64,000 bases of DNA. It comes from Bacillota bacterium (lineage in GTDB: Bacteria > Bacillota > Clostridia > Lachnospirales > Lachnospiraceae). This document shows, one piece after another, positions 44,646 to 53,629 of the stretch (its first letter is position 1; each line of letters begins with the position of its first letter). The notes beneath the pieces are model-generated. The model saw only the letters and a list, made by a program, of their open reading frames with translations, had not been told where the DNA came from and searched no databases. The stretch covers positions 124,001-188,000 of the forward strand of contig JAEZLH010000027.1 of NCBI GenBank assembly GCA_023435895.1. Direction: 5' to 3'. The position numbers and the translations under genes were made by a program.

Positions 44646-45719
44646 ATGAGGAAACTCTTAAAGATTTCCTTGGTATGTGCGGTAGGAGTCTTCGTTATCG
44701 CAGCCAATCCCAAAACAGCATTCGCTTATGAAGAAGGTGTCGCCGGTTTTATATATGATAAGGATACCAGCGTAGCAGATGATAAATCGAATAGCACAAC
44801 ATTAATTAGTATGTCAGACAGTGAATTACCGATTCCCGGCTATAATAACTTGGCAGTTGCGGATGTTGATACGAATTTAATGATTCGTTCTGGCGCTGGT
44901 GAAAATTACAAGTTGATTGGTAAGCTGCCTAAGAATGGTGGTTGTGAGGTTTTAGGTAACAAGGATGGCTGGACAAAGATTTCAGCACGAACCTCAGGCG
45001 GGAAGATAGAAGGATATGTAAAGAGTGACTTTTTACTGACTGGAGATGAGGCGCTTCGTAAAGCAAAAGAAGTAGGCAGCTATGTAGCTACTGCGATTGC
45101 GAATGGGCTGAATATCAGAGATACTGCTTCAACGGATGCTAAGGTCATTGACCAAATGGCAAAAGGGGAAGAATTAATCGTACTTGACTCTAAGGTTTCA
45201 ACAGAGGATAATGAGCATAGTGACTGGGTAAAGGTTGCAATTGATAGTGATGATGCGGATAATGACACCGCATATGTTGCGAAAGAGTATGTAAAGATAA
45301 CCTTTGAACTTGTTCGAGCGGTTAATGTTCAGGAAGTGAAAGTTGCTAATGGTGTTTCCTCTGTCAGAGGAACTTTGATTAATCTTGCGAAAGATCATCT
45401 TGGGGAAGCATATGTATGGGGCGGAACTAGATTAGGCAGAGGCGTGGATTGTTCAGGATTTACCCAGGCACTTTATCGAAAGATGGGATATAGCATCCCA
45501 CGTACTTCAAGAAGTCAGGCAGCTTCGGGTCATAGGATTTCAGCTTCGGAATTAAAACCTGGTGATTTGGTGTTTTACGGAAGTTCAAGCTACATTAATC
45601 ATGTTGCTATGTACATTGGCAATGGACGAATTATTCATGCTAGTAATAAGAGAGATGGAATTAAGATTTCTTACATGTACTACAGATCTCCTGTAAAATA
45701 TGTACGCTATATAAAATAG
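44646..45719 (+). CDS. Secreted SH3-domain NlpC/P60 cell wall hydrolase
   Basis: 357 residues. A signal peptide (Lys-rich start, hydrophobic 7-20, likely cleavage after AFA at 27) sends it outside. Two bacterial SH3 domains follow (about 68-130 and 145-218; each with an LNIRD/LMIRS type motif), then an NlpC/P60 endopeptidase domain (about 240-357) with Cys269, His319 and His331 as catalytic triad. Such enzymes cut peptidoglycan stem peptides in growth, division or spore germination. GGAGG lies 6 nt before the ATG. It is monocistronic, with strong promoter and terminator. Confidence 0.92.
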   Translation: MRKLLKISLVCAVGVFVIAANPKTAFAYEEGVAGFIYDKDTSVADDKSNSTTLISMSDSELPIPGYNNLAVADVDTNLMIRSGAGENYKLIGKLPKNGGCEVLGNKDGWTKISARTSGGKIEGYVKSDFLLTGDEALRKAKEVGSYVATAIANGLNIRDTASTDAKVIDQMAKGEELIVLDSKVSTEDNEHSDWVKVAIDSDDADNDTAYVAKEYVKITFELVRAVNVQEVKVANGVSSVRGTLINLAKDHLGEAYVWGGTRLGRGVDCSGFTQALYRKMGYSIPRTSRSQAASGHRISASELKPGDLVFYGSSSYINHVAMYIGNGRIIHASNKRDGIKISYMYYRSPVKYVRYIK

Positions 45720-45756
45720 TATTATCTCATATGAAGGTACCATAGTTAGAGAGTGA

Positions 45757-45790
45757 AATGGCTGAGCCTGTAAGGGTTCAGCCATTATTT
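45757..45790 (+). terminator. Terminator after the NlpC/P60 gene
   Basis: AATGGCTGAGCC pairs with GGTTCAGCCATT (12 bp, one G-U), loop TGTAAG, tail TATTT. A group II intron remnant begins 4 nt after it. Confidence 0.88.
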
Positions 45791-45793
45791 ATG

Positions 45794-46060
45794 GTGTGCT
45801 CGGCTGGCGCAAGTTCTAATTTGTGAAAGTCCGAGATCCGTCCGGGAATAGCGGGAAGGATAATATAGCCAAAGGCAAGGGGTACATCGTGAGGTGGAAT
45901 CTGAAGGAAGCAAAGGAAGCTGGATACTGGGAACATAGTACAAAGTTGGCATAATTTAGAAGAGTCATAAAACGTACGATGTAACCGACATAGTGGCTAG
46001 TATGATATTATCATAGATGAATTATAACGATGGAACCGTAATAGTGGTTAGTATTGACAG
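45794..46060 (+). mobile_element. 5' fragment of a group II (IIC-type) intron
   Basis: Starts with GTGTG, the intron 5' consensus (GTGYG), followed by CTCGGC and further domain I elements. GGAATCTGAAGGAAGC (45897-45912) is, from memory, identical to domain I of the Oceanobacillus iheyensis IIC intron, and GCAAGGGG...CATCGTGAGG just upstream fits too. No reverse transcriptase ORF, domain V or 3' end is present; the next gene begins at 46125. The 3' limit is uncertain: recognisable intron sequence fades after about 45960, where a 51-bp-spaced imperfect repeat (CGATGTAACCG 45977, CGATGGAACCG 46028) begins. Position directly after a terminator is the hallmark of class C insertion. Confidence 0.75.
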
Positions 46061-46124
46061 TTCGTACTGGGAAAACTATAATAGCCATATTGGAAAAGAT
46101 TATTAAATGAATGGAGACGAAGGG

Positions 46125-47798
46125 ATGATTTATCTTTTTATTATATTAATCGTTATATTAGCATTGGTCATTATGAGCATTGTAAGTGAGTACAGCTTGA
46201 TCAAGAAACTTAAGATTAAGTTGAAGGAAGAATGGGGAGATGTTCCGCAACAGGAGTATACCTCAGAGAAGCTGGAGTCCATAAAAGCTTATTATTTATC
46301 TAAAAAAGATAATGTTTCCGATGTGGATGATATCACCTGGAATGACATTGATATGGATGAGATTTATATGATGATGAACAACACACAGTGTTCCATCGGA
46401 GAGGAATATCTGTATGCATTACTCAGAAAACCATGTTTGGAGAAAGAAGAACTGATTGAACGAAATCGGTTGATGAACTTCTTTGAAAAGAAGGAAGAGG
46501 AAAGAGTTAGTGTTCAAACCAAGCTTCGACTGGTGGGAAAATTAAGTAGGATATCAGTGTATGAGTACATCAATCGTCTGAATGATTTGGATGCGAAAAG
46601 TAATTTGGGTCATTTTCTGATGAACCTTGGCTTGCTTCTTTCAATTGGACTAATCTTTATTAGTCCGGGTATTGGTGGGATTTGCACAGTAGTGATGGTA
46701 GTGAATAATATTCTTCAATATTATAAAGAAAAGCCTACAATTGAAAATTATTTGACCATATTTGCATTTATCTTTCGATTGCTCGATCAAAGTAAAGAAC
46801 TTTATAAACTGGATATACAGGAGATTAAACCATATACGGACATGATAAAGCAAGATTCCGAGCGGTTTAATCGTTATAGAAGAAGTGCTATTTTATTAAC
46901 ACCGAAGCAGACCAGCGGAAATCTGGCTGATTTGATTCTTGATTATGTTCGTATGTTTACCCATATAGATTTGATTATGTATAATTCCATGGTGAGGTTT
47001 TTTAAGAATCACCGTGAGACATTGAATCGTATTTATGAGAACATAGGACTTCTTGACAGTATGGCAGCCGGAGCTTCCTTTCGAGCGCTTATTCATGATT
47101 ATTGCGAGCCGGAGTTAGTTAATACCTCACACGCCTTCCTTTATGTAAATGATTTATACCATCCCTTAATAGATGAACCAGTAGTGAATTCCATTGCGGA
47201 AGATGGTTCCGTATTGCTAACCGGTTCCAACGCATCAGGTAAATCCACTTTTATTAAAACACTGGCGATTAATGCAATTCTATCCCAAACCATATATACA
47301 TCAACCTCAAAAAGCTATAAGAGTAGTTTCTTTAAGATCTATTCTTCCATGGCCTTAAGGGATAATGTACTAAGCAAAGAGAGTTATTATATTGTGGAGA
47401 TTAAATCCTTAAAGAGAATCCTTAATCAGGTAAAAGAGGGTGTACCGACCCTATGCTTCATTGATGAGGTGTTAAGGGGAACCAATACCTTAGAGAGAAT
47501 TGCAGCTTCATCTAGAATTTTATCTTCCCTGGCACACAAGAATGCAATGGTATTTGCTGCCACCCATGATATTGAATTAACGCATATTCTTGAGAAGGAC
47601 TTTTCAAATTATCATTTTCAGGAACGTATTGAAGAGAATAATATTATTTTTGACTATAAATTATACAAAGGAAAAGCAGTTTCAAAGAATGCAATCAAAT
47701 TGTTAAATATGCTTGGTTATCCAAAGGAGATTATTGATTCGGCAGAAGGAGCTGCGGAGGATTTCTTGAATAAAGGCGAGTGGAGTCGGGTGAATTAA
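46125..47798 (+). CDS. Membrane-anchored MutS-like ATPase
   Basis: 557 residues. The N-terminus is a transmembrane helix (MIYLFIILIVILALVIMSI) and a second hydrophobic hairpin lies at about 170-200. The C-terminal 200 residues are a MutS domain V ATPase: Walker A GSNASGKST (about 368), Walker B CFIDEVLRGTNT and the switch stretch FAATHDIEL. The mismatch-recognition (FxE) domain of MutS is absent. Family members exist in Firmicutes and Bacteroidetes but the role is unknown. GGAGACGAAGGG precedes ATG 46125; ATG 46107 is an alternative. Next to rnhA and mutS-mutL. Confidence 0.82.
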   Translation: MIYLFIILIVILALVIMSIVSEYSLIKKLKIKLKEEWGDVPQQEYTSEKLESIKAYYLSKKDNVSDVDDITWNDIDMDEIYMMMNNTQCSIGEEYLYALLRKPCLEKEELIERNRLMNFFEKKEEERVSVQTKLRLVGKLSRISVYEYINRLNDLDAKSNLGHFLMNLGLLLSIGLIFISPGIGGICTVVMVVNNILQYYKEKPTIENYLTIFAFIFRLLDQSKELYKLDIQEIKPYTDMIKQDSERFNRYRRSAILLTPKQTSGNLADLILDYVRMFTHIDLIMYNSMVRFFKNHRETLNRIYENIGLLDSMAAGASFRALIHDYCEPELVNTSHAFLYVNDLYHPLIDEPVVNSIAEDGSVLLTGSNASGKSTFIKTLAINAILSQTIYTSTSKSYKSSFFKIYSSMALRDNVLSKESYYIVEIKSLKRILNQVKEGVPTLCFIDEVLRGTNTLERIAASSRILSSLAHKNAMVFAATHDIELTHILEKDFSNYHFQERIEENNIIFDYKLYKGKAVSKNAIKLLNMLGYPKEIIDSAEGAAEDFLNKGEWSRVN

Positions 47799-47823
47799 AA
47801 AGGCAATAAAGGAGCATAATAAA

Positions 47824-48300
47824 ATGAATATCACAATATATACGGACGGAGCTGCAAGGGGGAACCCGGATGGTCCCGGAGGCTATGGCACCATATTAGT
47901 TTATGTGGATTCCAAGGGAGTTACGCATGAGAAGGAATTAAGTGCCGGATATAAAAAGACCACCAATAATCGAATGGAGCTTCTGGCAGCGGTGGTTGGT
48001 CTGGAAGCATTGAATAAACCCTGTAATGTGGAGATCTATTCTGACTCCCAGTATCTAGTGAAGGCATTTAATGAACACTGGATTGATGGTTGGATGAAAA
48101 AGGGCTGGAAGAGGGGAAAGAATGAGCCGGTTAAAAACATTGACCTATGGAAACGATTGTTAAAGGCAATGGAACCACATAAAGTAACCTATCAATGGGT
48201 GAGAGGTCATAACGGACATCCCATGAACGAGCGATGTGATGTACTGGCTACAACAGCCGCAGATGGAACAAATTTACTGGACGATGTTCAAACTGAATAG
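47824..48300 (+). CDS. rnhA: Ribonuclease HI
   Basis: Degrades RNA in RNA-DNA hybrids. Catalytic residues Asp8 (IYTDGAARGNPGG-like), Glu52 (NNRMELLA), Asp74 (YSDSQYLVK) and the C-terminal Asp in NERCDVLA are all present; 158 residues is the normal size. AAAGGAG is 8 nt before the ATG. It follows the MutS-like gene by 25 nt. With rnhB the window encodes both RNase H types. Confidence 0.95.
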   Translation: MNITIYTDGAARGNPDGPGGYGTILVYVDSKGVTHEKELSAGYKKTTNNRMELLAAVVGLEALNKPCNVEIYSDSQYLVKAFNEHWIDGWMKKGWKRGKNEPVKNIDLWKRLLKAMEPHKVTYQWVRGHNGHPMNERCDVLATTAADGTNLLDDVQTE

Positions 48301-48321
48301 AGAAATATACGATTCAAACCG

Positions 48322-48349
48322 TTGCAATCAACTATCTTTATGATATAAT
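48322..48349 (+). promoter_or_regulatory. mutS promoter
   Basis: TTGCAA, a 16-nt spacer and a perfect TATAAT, about 45 nt before the mutS start codon. Confidence 0.65.
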
Positions 48350-48391
48350 TGTAATGGTTTTGTTCATTATACAAAGGAAAGGAATTACACC

Positions 48392-51109
48392 ATGACTCAA
48401 TTAACCCCGCTGATGCAGCAATATATGCAAATCAAAGAACAATATAAGGATTGTGTTTTGTTCTACCGATTGGGTGACTTTTATGAGATGTTTTTTGAAG
48501 ATGCTCACACCTGTTCCAAAGAGCTTGAGATTGCTTTAACAGGAAAGAGTATCGGCCAGGAGGAGCGTGCTCCTATGTGCGGTGTGCCTTTCCATTCCGT
48601 GGAAGGTTATTTAAGTAAATTAGTAAGCAGAGGTTATCGTGTTGCAATATGCGAACAGGTGGAAGACCCGAAGCAGGCAAAGGGAATTGTAAAGCGTGAG
48701 GTTGTTCGTATTGTTACGCCGGGAACCAATTTAAATACGCAAATACTTGATGAAACGAAAAATAATTATTTGATGGCAGTGGTACATACAACCAATGCAT
48801 ACGGTATCTCGATTGTTGATATTACAACAGGAGATTATTATGTGACAGAGGTTGACTCAGAACGTAAGTTATTGGATGAAATTTATAAATGGGCTCCATC
48901 CGAAATTATATGCAATGATACCTTTTTTGTATCAGGAATTAATATTGAAGCAATCAAAAGTTATGGTAATACCACCTTATCACCGGTGGAGCCGTGGTAT
49001 TTTGATGATGAGTTATGTGTTCGAGCCTTGAAGGAACATTTTCAGGTGGCTACACTGGATGGACTGGGCTTAAAGGATTATTCCATCGGAGTAATTGCTG
49101 CAGGATGTGTTATGCAGTTTTTGAGGGAAACACAGAAAAACTCCCTATCCCATATTACCAGACTATCTCCTTACACCTATGAGAAATATATGCTGTTAGA
49201 TAGTTCCACAGTTCGTAATTTGGAGCTAACCGAGACCATGAGAGAAAAACAGAAGAAGGGCTCTTTGTTATGGGTACTGGATAAGACCAAAACTGCAATG
49301 GGTGCCAGACTTCTTCGAAGCTATATGGAACAGCCTTTGATTGATTATGATATGATTGAGCAACGACTCGAAGCAGTCAGCCAGTTAAAAGATAATATGA
49401 TAACTAGGGAGGAGATCAGGGAATATCTGAACCCGATCTATGACTTGGAGCGTCTGATGAGTAAAATCAGTTACAAAAGTGCGAATCCTAGGGATTTGAT
49501 TGCGTTTCGTTCTTCCTTATCCATGCTCCCTCATATTAAGATGTTAATGCAATCATTGGATGCAACGCTTTTACAGGGAATTTATGAAGAATTAGATCCC
49601 CTAGAGGATATCTTTGAATTGATTGAACAGGCAATTGAGGAGGAGCCTCCTTTGAATATGAAGGAAGGCGGTATCATCAAGGAAGGGTATCATGAGGAGG
49701 TTGACCGTTTGCGTAAAGCCAAGACAGAGGGTAAGGATTGGCTTATGGACTTGGAGAGCAAGGAGCGCGAAGCAACCGGAATCAAGAACTTAAAAATTAA
49801 ATATAATCGTGTATTTGGCTATTATCTGGAGGTTACTAATTCTTATCAGAGTTTGGTGCCGGAGAACTGGGTCAGAAAGCAGACCCTTGCCAATGCGGAA
49901 CGATATACCACACCGGAGCTGAAAGAGCTGGAAGATATTATTCTGGGTGCAGAGGACAAGCTTTTTTCACTGGAATATGATTTGTTCAGCGAGGTCAGAG
50001 AACGAATATCCACAGAAGTGAGAAGAATACAACAATCTGCAAAAGCAATTGCTAGAATTGATGTATTTGCGTCGCTTGCTCTTGTTGCAGAACGAAATAA
50101 TTATATCAGACCGGAGATGAACACCAGCGGATCAATCCATATAAAAAACGGTAGGCATCCGGTGGTGGAGCGAATGATTTCCCATGATATGTTCGTATCC
50201 AACGACACCTTACTTGATAATAAGCAAAATCGTGTATCCATTATTACAGGACCTAATATGGCAGGTAAATCCACTTATATGAGACAGACTGCTTTGATTG
50301 TATTAATGGCGCAGCTGGGAAGTTTTGTACCTGCTGACAGTGCACAGATTGGCATTGTTGATCGCATTTTTACCCGCGTAGGTGCTTCGGATGATCTGGC
50401 AAGTGGTCAGAGTACCTTTATGGTGGAGATGACAGAAGTAGCGAATATCCTAAGAAATGCATCAAAGAACAGCTTGTTGATCCTTGATGAAATCGGAAGG
50501 GGAACCAGTACCTTTGACGGGCTAAGTATCGCTTGGGCAGTGGTAGAGCACATTACGAATCTTTCTGTTCTTGGGGCAAAGACCTTGTTCGCTACCCATT
50601 ATCATGAGCTGACCGAGCTGGAGGGACGGCTGGAAGGTGTAAATAATTATTGTATCGCTGTGAAGGAGCAGGGAGAAGACATTGTGTTCCTGCGTAAAAT
50701 CGTGAAAGGCGGTGCAGATAAGAGTTATGGTATTCAGGTGGCGAAGCTTGCAGGAGTTCCGGCAAGTGTATTAAAAAGAGCCGGCGAAATAGTAACAGAA
50801 TTATCTGGGAATGACCTAGCTTTGAAGGCGAGAAACCTGGCAGTGCCGGAAGCTGCTGCTACACAGGAAGAACCTCTTCAAGAGGAAATTAATCTGGAAG
50901 CTTTGTTAGCGGAAACACATAGGGCAGATTCTTACCACTCTAAGAAAGGGAAGAAGGGGAAGGATACTGATCAATTTTCCTTGTTCTCCATGAGTGGAAA
51001 TGAGGATATTATAACAGAACTTCGAGACATTGATATTGCTTTATTAACCCCCATTGATGCAATTAATAAATTATATCATATTCAAAAAAAGATTAAGGAT
51101 CGTATTTAA
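48392..51109 (+). CDS. mutS: DNA mismatch repair protein MutS
   Basis: 905-residue mismatch sensor. The base-contacting Phe-X-Glu motif is in GDFYEMF (F30-Y31-E32). Domain III contains long helices, and domain V has Walker A GPNMAGKST (about 621), LDEIGRGTSTFDG and FATHYHELTELE. About 70 residues after the ATPase are a charged tail ending with MutL/clamp-contact helices. AAAGGAA precedes the ATG. mutL follows after 96 nt. Confidence 0.97.
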   Translation: MTQLTPLMQQYMQIKEQYKDCVLFYRLGDFYEMFFEDAHTCSKELEIALTGKSIGQEERAPMCGVPFHSVEGYLSKLVSRGYRVAICEQVEDPKQAKGIVKREVVRIVTPGTNLNTQILDETKNNYLMAVVHTTNAYGISIVDITTGDYYVTEVDSERKLLDEIYKWAPSEIICNDTFFVSGINIEAIKSYGNTTLSPVEPWYFDDELCVRALKEHFQVATLDGLGLKDYSIGVIAAGCVMQFLRETQKNSLSHITRLSPYTYEKYMLLDSSTVRNLELTETMREKQKKGSLLWVLDKTKTAMGARLLRSYMEQPLIDYDMIEQRLEAVSQLKDNMITREEIREYLNPIYDLERLMSKISYKSANPRDLIAFRSSLSMLPHIKMLMQSLDATLLQGIYEELDPLEDIFELIEQAIEEEPPLNMKEGGIIKEGYHEEVDRLRKAKTEGKDWLMDLESKEREATGIKNLKIKYNRVFGYYLEVTNSYQSLVPENWVRKQTLANAERYTTPELKELEDIILGAEDKLFSLEYDLFSEVRERISTEVRRIQQSAKAIARIDVFASLALVAERNNYIRPEMNTSGSIHIKNGRHPVVERMISHDMFVSNDTLLDNKQNRVSIITGPNMAGKSTYMRQTALIVLMAQLGSFVPADSAQIGIVDRIFTRVGASDDLASGQSTFMVEMTEVANILRNASKNSLLILDEIGRGTSTFDGLSIAWAVVEHITNLSVLGAKTLFATHYHELTELEGRLEGVNNYCIAVKEQGEDIVFLRKIVKGGADKSYGIQVAKLAGVPASVLKRAGEIVTELSGNDLALKARNLAVPEAAATQEEPLQEEINLEALLAETHRADSYHSKKGKKGKDTDQFSLFSMSGNEDIITELRDIDIALLTPIDAINKLYHIQKKIKDRI

Positions 51110-51205
51110 GTAGGAAAGAATTAAAGGATAGTTTTTAATATCAGTCAGGTAATTGATTGCAATATCAGGAAATGTATGTTTGGATACATCGATACGGAGG
51201 TCGCT

Positions 51206-53455
51206 ATGCCACAAATTCATATATTAGATGAAGCCACGATTAATCAGATCGCTGCCGGAGAAGTAGTAGAGCGTCCCAGCGCGGTGGTGAAAGAGCTTAT
51301 CGAGAACGCCATGGATGCGGGAGCCACTGCCATAACGGCAGAGATTAAAGAAGGCGGACTCAGTTTTATAAGAATAACGGATAATGGTGCAGGCATCGCT
51401 AGGGAGGATATCCCCCTGGCGTTTCTTCGCCATGCCACCAGTAAGATAAAAACCGCACAGGATTTGCTGTCAGTGGTGAGCTTGGGTTTTCGCGGGGAAG
51501 CACTTTCCAGTATTTCATCGGTTGCACAGGTTGAATTGATTACAAAAAACCCATCTTCTCTAAATGGGTACCGTTATTTAATTGAGGGTGGTGAAGAAAA
51601 GTCCTTTGAAGATATTGGCTGTCCCGGTGGAACAACAATTATTATCAGAAATCTTTTCTTTAATACACCAGCCAGAAGAAAATTCTTAAAATCCCCCACA
51701 ACTGAGGGGGGATACATCAGTGATTTGATGGAGCGGTTAATGGTATCCCATCCTGAGGTTTCTTTCAAATATATTGTGAATAATCAAGTTAAGCTTCAAT
51801 CTGCTGGGAATAATAATAGTAAGGATATCCTTTATAATGTTTATGGCAGGGATGTGGCAAAGGAGCTTTTGCCCCTAGAATTCAAAACGCAGAACTTTAA
51901 GATATCCGGTTATATCGGTAAGCCCATCATTAACAGGGGTAATCGCAATTACGAGAATTATTTTATTAACGGAAGATATATTAAGAGCAATGTGATAACT
52001 AGGGCGATTGAAGAAGCGTATAAACCTTTTATGATGCAGCACAAGTATCCGTTTACCTCCCTTTATCTTGAGATTAATCCTGAGCTGATTGATGTTAATG
52101 TGCATCCACAAAAGATGGAGATACGGCTTAAGAATGGGGAAGAGGTCTATCAGTTCATCATGGAAGCAATTCGATCTACGCTATCCGGTAAAGAGTTAAT
52201 TCCTAAGGTGATATTAACGCCACAACAGGAAGAAGTGAAAAAACCGGATATTATTCCTGAGCCTTTTGAACAAAATAGAAGGAAAGAATTTCAAAATACC
52301 CAAGGTTCATTTAATAATTACAAAGATTTTTTGCCCAGACAAAAAGACTTTTCTAAGGACAATCAAAGAAGTTTTCAAAACCATTCACAGAAGAGTCAAT
52401 ACACGTATGTGAATAACCCCCTTGTTGAGCATACCGTTCAAGAAAAGCTTGAAGAATCGAAAGCCTTTTATCAGAGTGAGCAGAGGAACAAGAAAGAAGA
52501 TCAGCATTCAGGAACAGAACATATATCTGTTGGTATAAAAGAACGAGCAGACATAACTAAATCATCTGTAGCAGAGCAAGGAATGATAGCAGAGAATTCC
52601 GATATAACAAAGCCATCATCCGATGCTGAGCAAGGAATGATAGCAGAGCATTCCGATATAACAAAACTATCATCTGAGGAAAAACAAGTAACCGAACAGT
52701 CGGATATGGTACAATCAACCCTAGCAGCACAATCAGTACTAACAGAAAAGTCCTCTTTATCATCCGCTCAAACACCATCAGAGGAGAGACAGGTAATCAC
52801 TATAAAAGAACAGATGAATTTGTTTGAGAAGGATTCACAAGAGAACCCCCAATTTCTTTCCAAGCAAGCCTTGGAGGAGCATAGAATCATCGGACAGGTT
52901 TTCTCGACCTATTGGCTGGTGGAATACAAGAAGGAACTCTATATCATAGATCAACATGCGGCACATGAGAAGGTATTATATGAAAGAATGATAGCAGGTG
53001 CCAAATCAAAAGGCTTTCATTCCCAACAACTCCTTCCTCCGATCGTATTATCCCTAACACTCAGGGAACAGCAGGTTTTGCAAAAGCATGAGGAAGCACT
53101 TCAATGCTTGGGGTATGAGATTGAGCATTTTGGTGGCAACGAATTCTCAGTACGGGCGGTACCGGCTGATCTGTACGGAATATCAGAGAAGGGATTATTG
53201 CTGGAATTTATCGATGAACTTTCAGAAGATACAACGATTGCAGTTTCAGATAACAACACTATACTAGAGAAAATAGCATCCATGTCTTGTAAGGCAGCGG
53301 TCAAAGCAAATCATTCCTTTTCTACACAGGAGGCCTTCGAGTTAATCAAAGAACTATTGACCCTTGATAATCCCTATCATTGTCCACATGGCAGACCAGT
53401 CATTGTATCCATGAGTCAGTCAGAGTTGGAGAGAAAATTTAAGCGAATATTATAG
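51206..53455 (+). CDS. mutL: DNA mismatch repair endonuclease MutL
   Basis: 749 residues. N-terminal GHKL ATPase: ELIENAMDAGA, DNGAGI and GFRGEALSSISSV motifs. The C-terminal domain contains the endonuclease motif DQHAAHEKVLYE from Asp582, so nicking is done by MutL itself, as in bacteria lacking MutH. A poorly conserved linker (about 340-550) joins them and holds two tandem copies of an 18-residue unit. CGGAGG lies 6 nt before ATG 51206; the open frame from 51176 lacks a site. Confidence 0.95.
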   Translation: MPQIHILDEATINQIAAGEVVERPSAVVKELIENAMDAGATAITAEIKEGGLSFIRITDNGAGIAREDIPLAFLRHATSKIKTAQDLLSVVSLGFRGEALSSISSVAQVELITKNPSSLNGYRYLIEGGEEKSFEDIGCPGGTTIIIRNLFFNTPARRKFLKSPTTEGGYISDLMERLMVSHPEVSFKYIVNNQVKLQSAGNNNSKDILYNVYGRDVAKELLPLEFKTQNFKISGYIGKPIINRGNRNYENYFINGRYIKSNVITRAIEEAYKPFMMQHKYPFTSLYLEINPELIDVNVHPQKMEIRLKNGEEVYQFIMEAIRSTLSGKELIPKVILTPQQEEVKKPDIIPEPFEQNRRKEFQNTQGSFNNYKDFLPRQKDFSKDNQRSFQNHSQKSQYTYVNNPLVEHTVQEKLEESKAFYQSEQRNKKEDQHSGTEHISVGIKERADITKSSVAEQGMIAENSDITKPSSDAEQGMIAEHSDITKLSSEEKQVTEQSDMVQSTLAAQSVLTEKSSLSSAQTPSEERQVITIKEQMNLFEKDSQENPQFLSKQALEEHRIIGQVFSTYWLVEYKKELYIIDQHAAHEKVLYERMIAGAKSKGFHSQQLLPPIVLSLTLREQQVLQKHEEALQCLGYEIEHFGGNEFSVRAVPADLYGISEKGLLLEFIDELSEDTTIAVSDNNTILEKIASMSCKAAVKANHSFSTQEAFELIKELLTLDNPYHCPHGRPVIVSMSQSELERKFKRIL
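52568..52678 (+). repeat. 54-bp in-frame tandem repeat in the mutL linker
   Basis: Two copies spaced by exactly 54 bp encode an 18-residue unit (AEQGMIAEN/HSDITKP/LSSD-E); earlier and later residues (ADITKSSV, VTEQSDMVQS) look like decayed copies. The repeat keeps the frame. Confidence 0.8.
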
Positions 53456-53462
53456 TAGGTAT

Positions 53463-53598
53463 TTGCGAAACTTGAGTAGCATAGTTATTGTAGGTATAAC
53501 AGATACAATTCCGGAGCGGAAGCTAAGACCGAAGGAGCGTTGTAGCGGAGGAATTCGTATCTGTTATACCTACAGACAAGGAATAAAGTGTTTCGCAA
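53463..53598. repeat. 136-bp palindromic element between mutL and miaA
   Basis: Ends TTGCGAAAC/GTTTCGCAA (9 bp). Inside, GTAGGTATAACAGATAC (53490-53506) and GTATCTGTTATACCTAC (53557-53573) form a perfect 17-bp stem, extended by AATTCC/GGAATT. The core (53503-53560) resembles the reverse complement of the core of the 182-bp repeat at 30515-30571: shared ATACAATT, GACCGxAGGxG, AGCGG and AATTCGTAT in the same order. It overlaps no gene. Confidence 0.8.
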
Positions 53599-53629
53599 CC
53601 TAGAATGCTATAGAATTGAGAGGAAAACC

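Noticed and set aside
46107..46124. Maturase start within the intron remnant
   Set aside because: The reading frame leads straight into the MutS-like ATPase; no reverse transcriptase motifs exist in the region.
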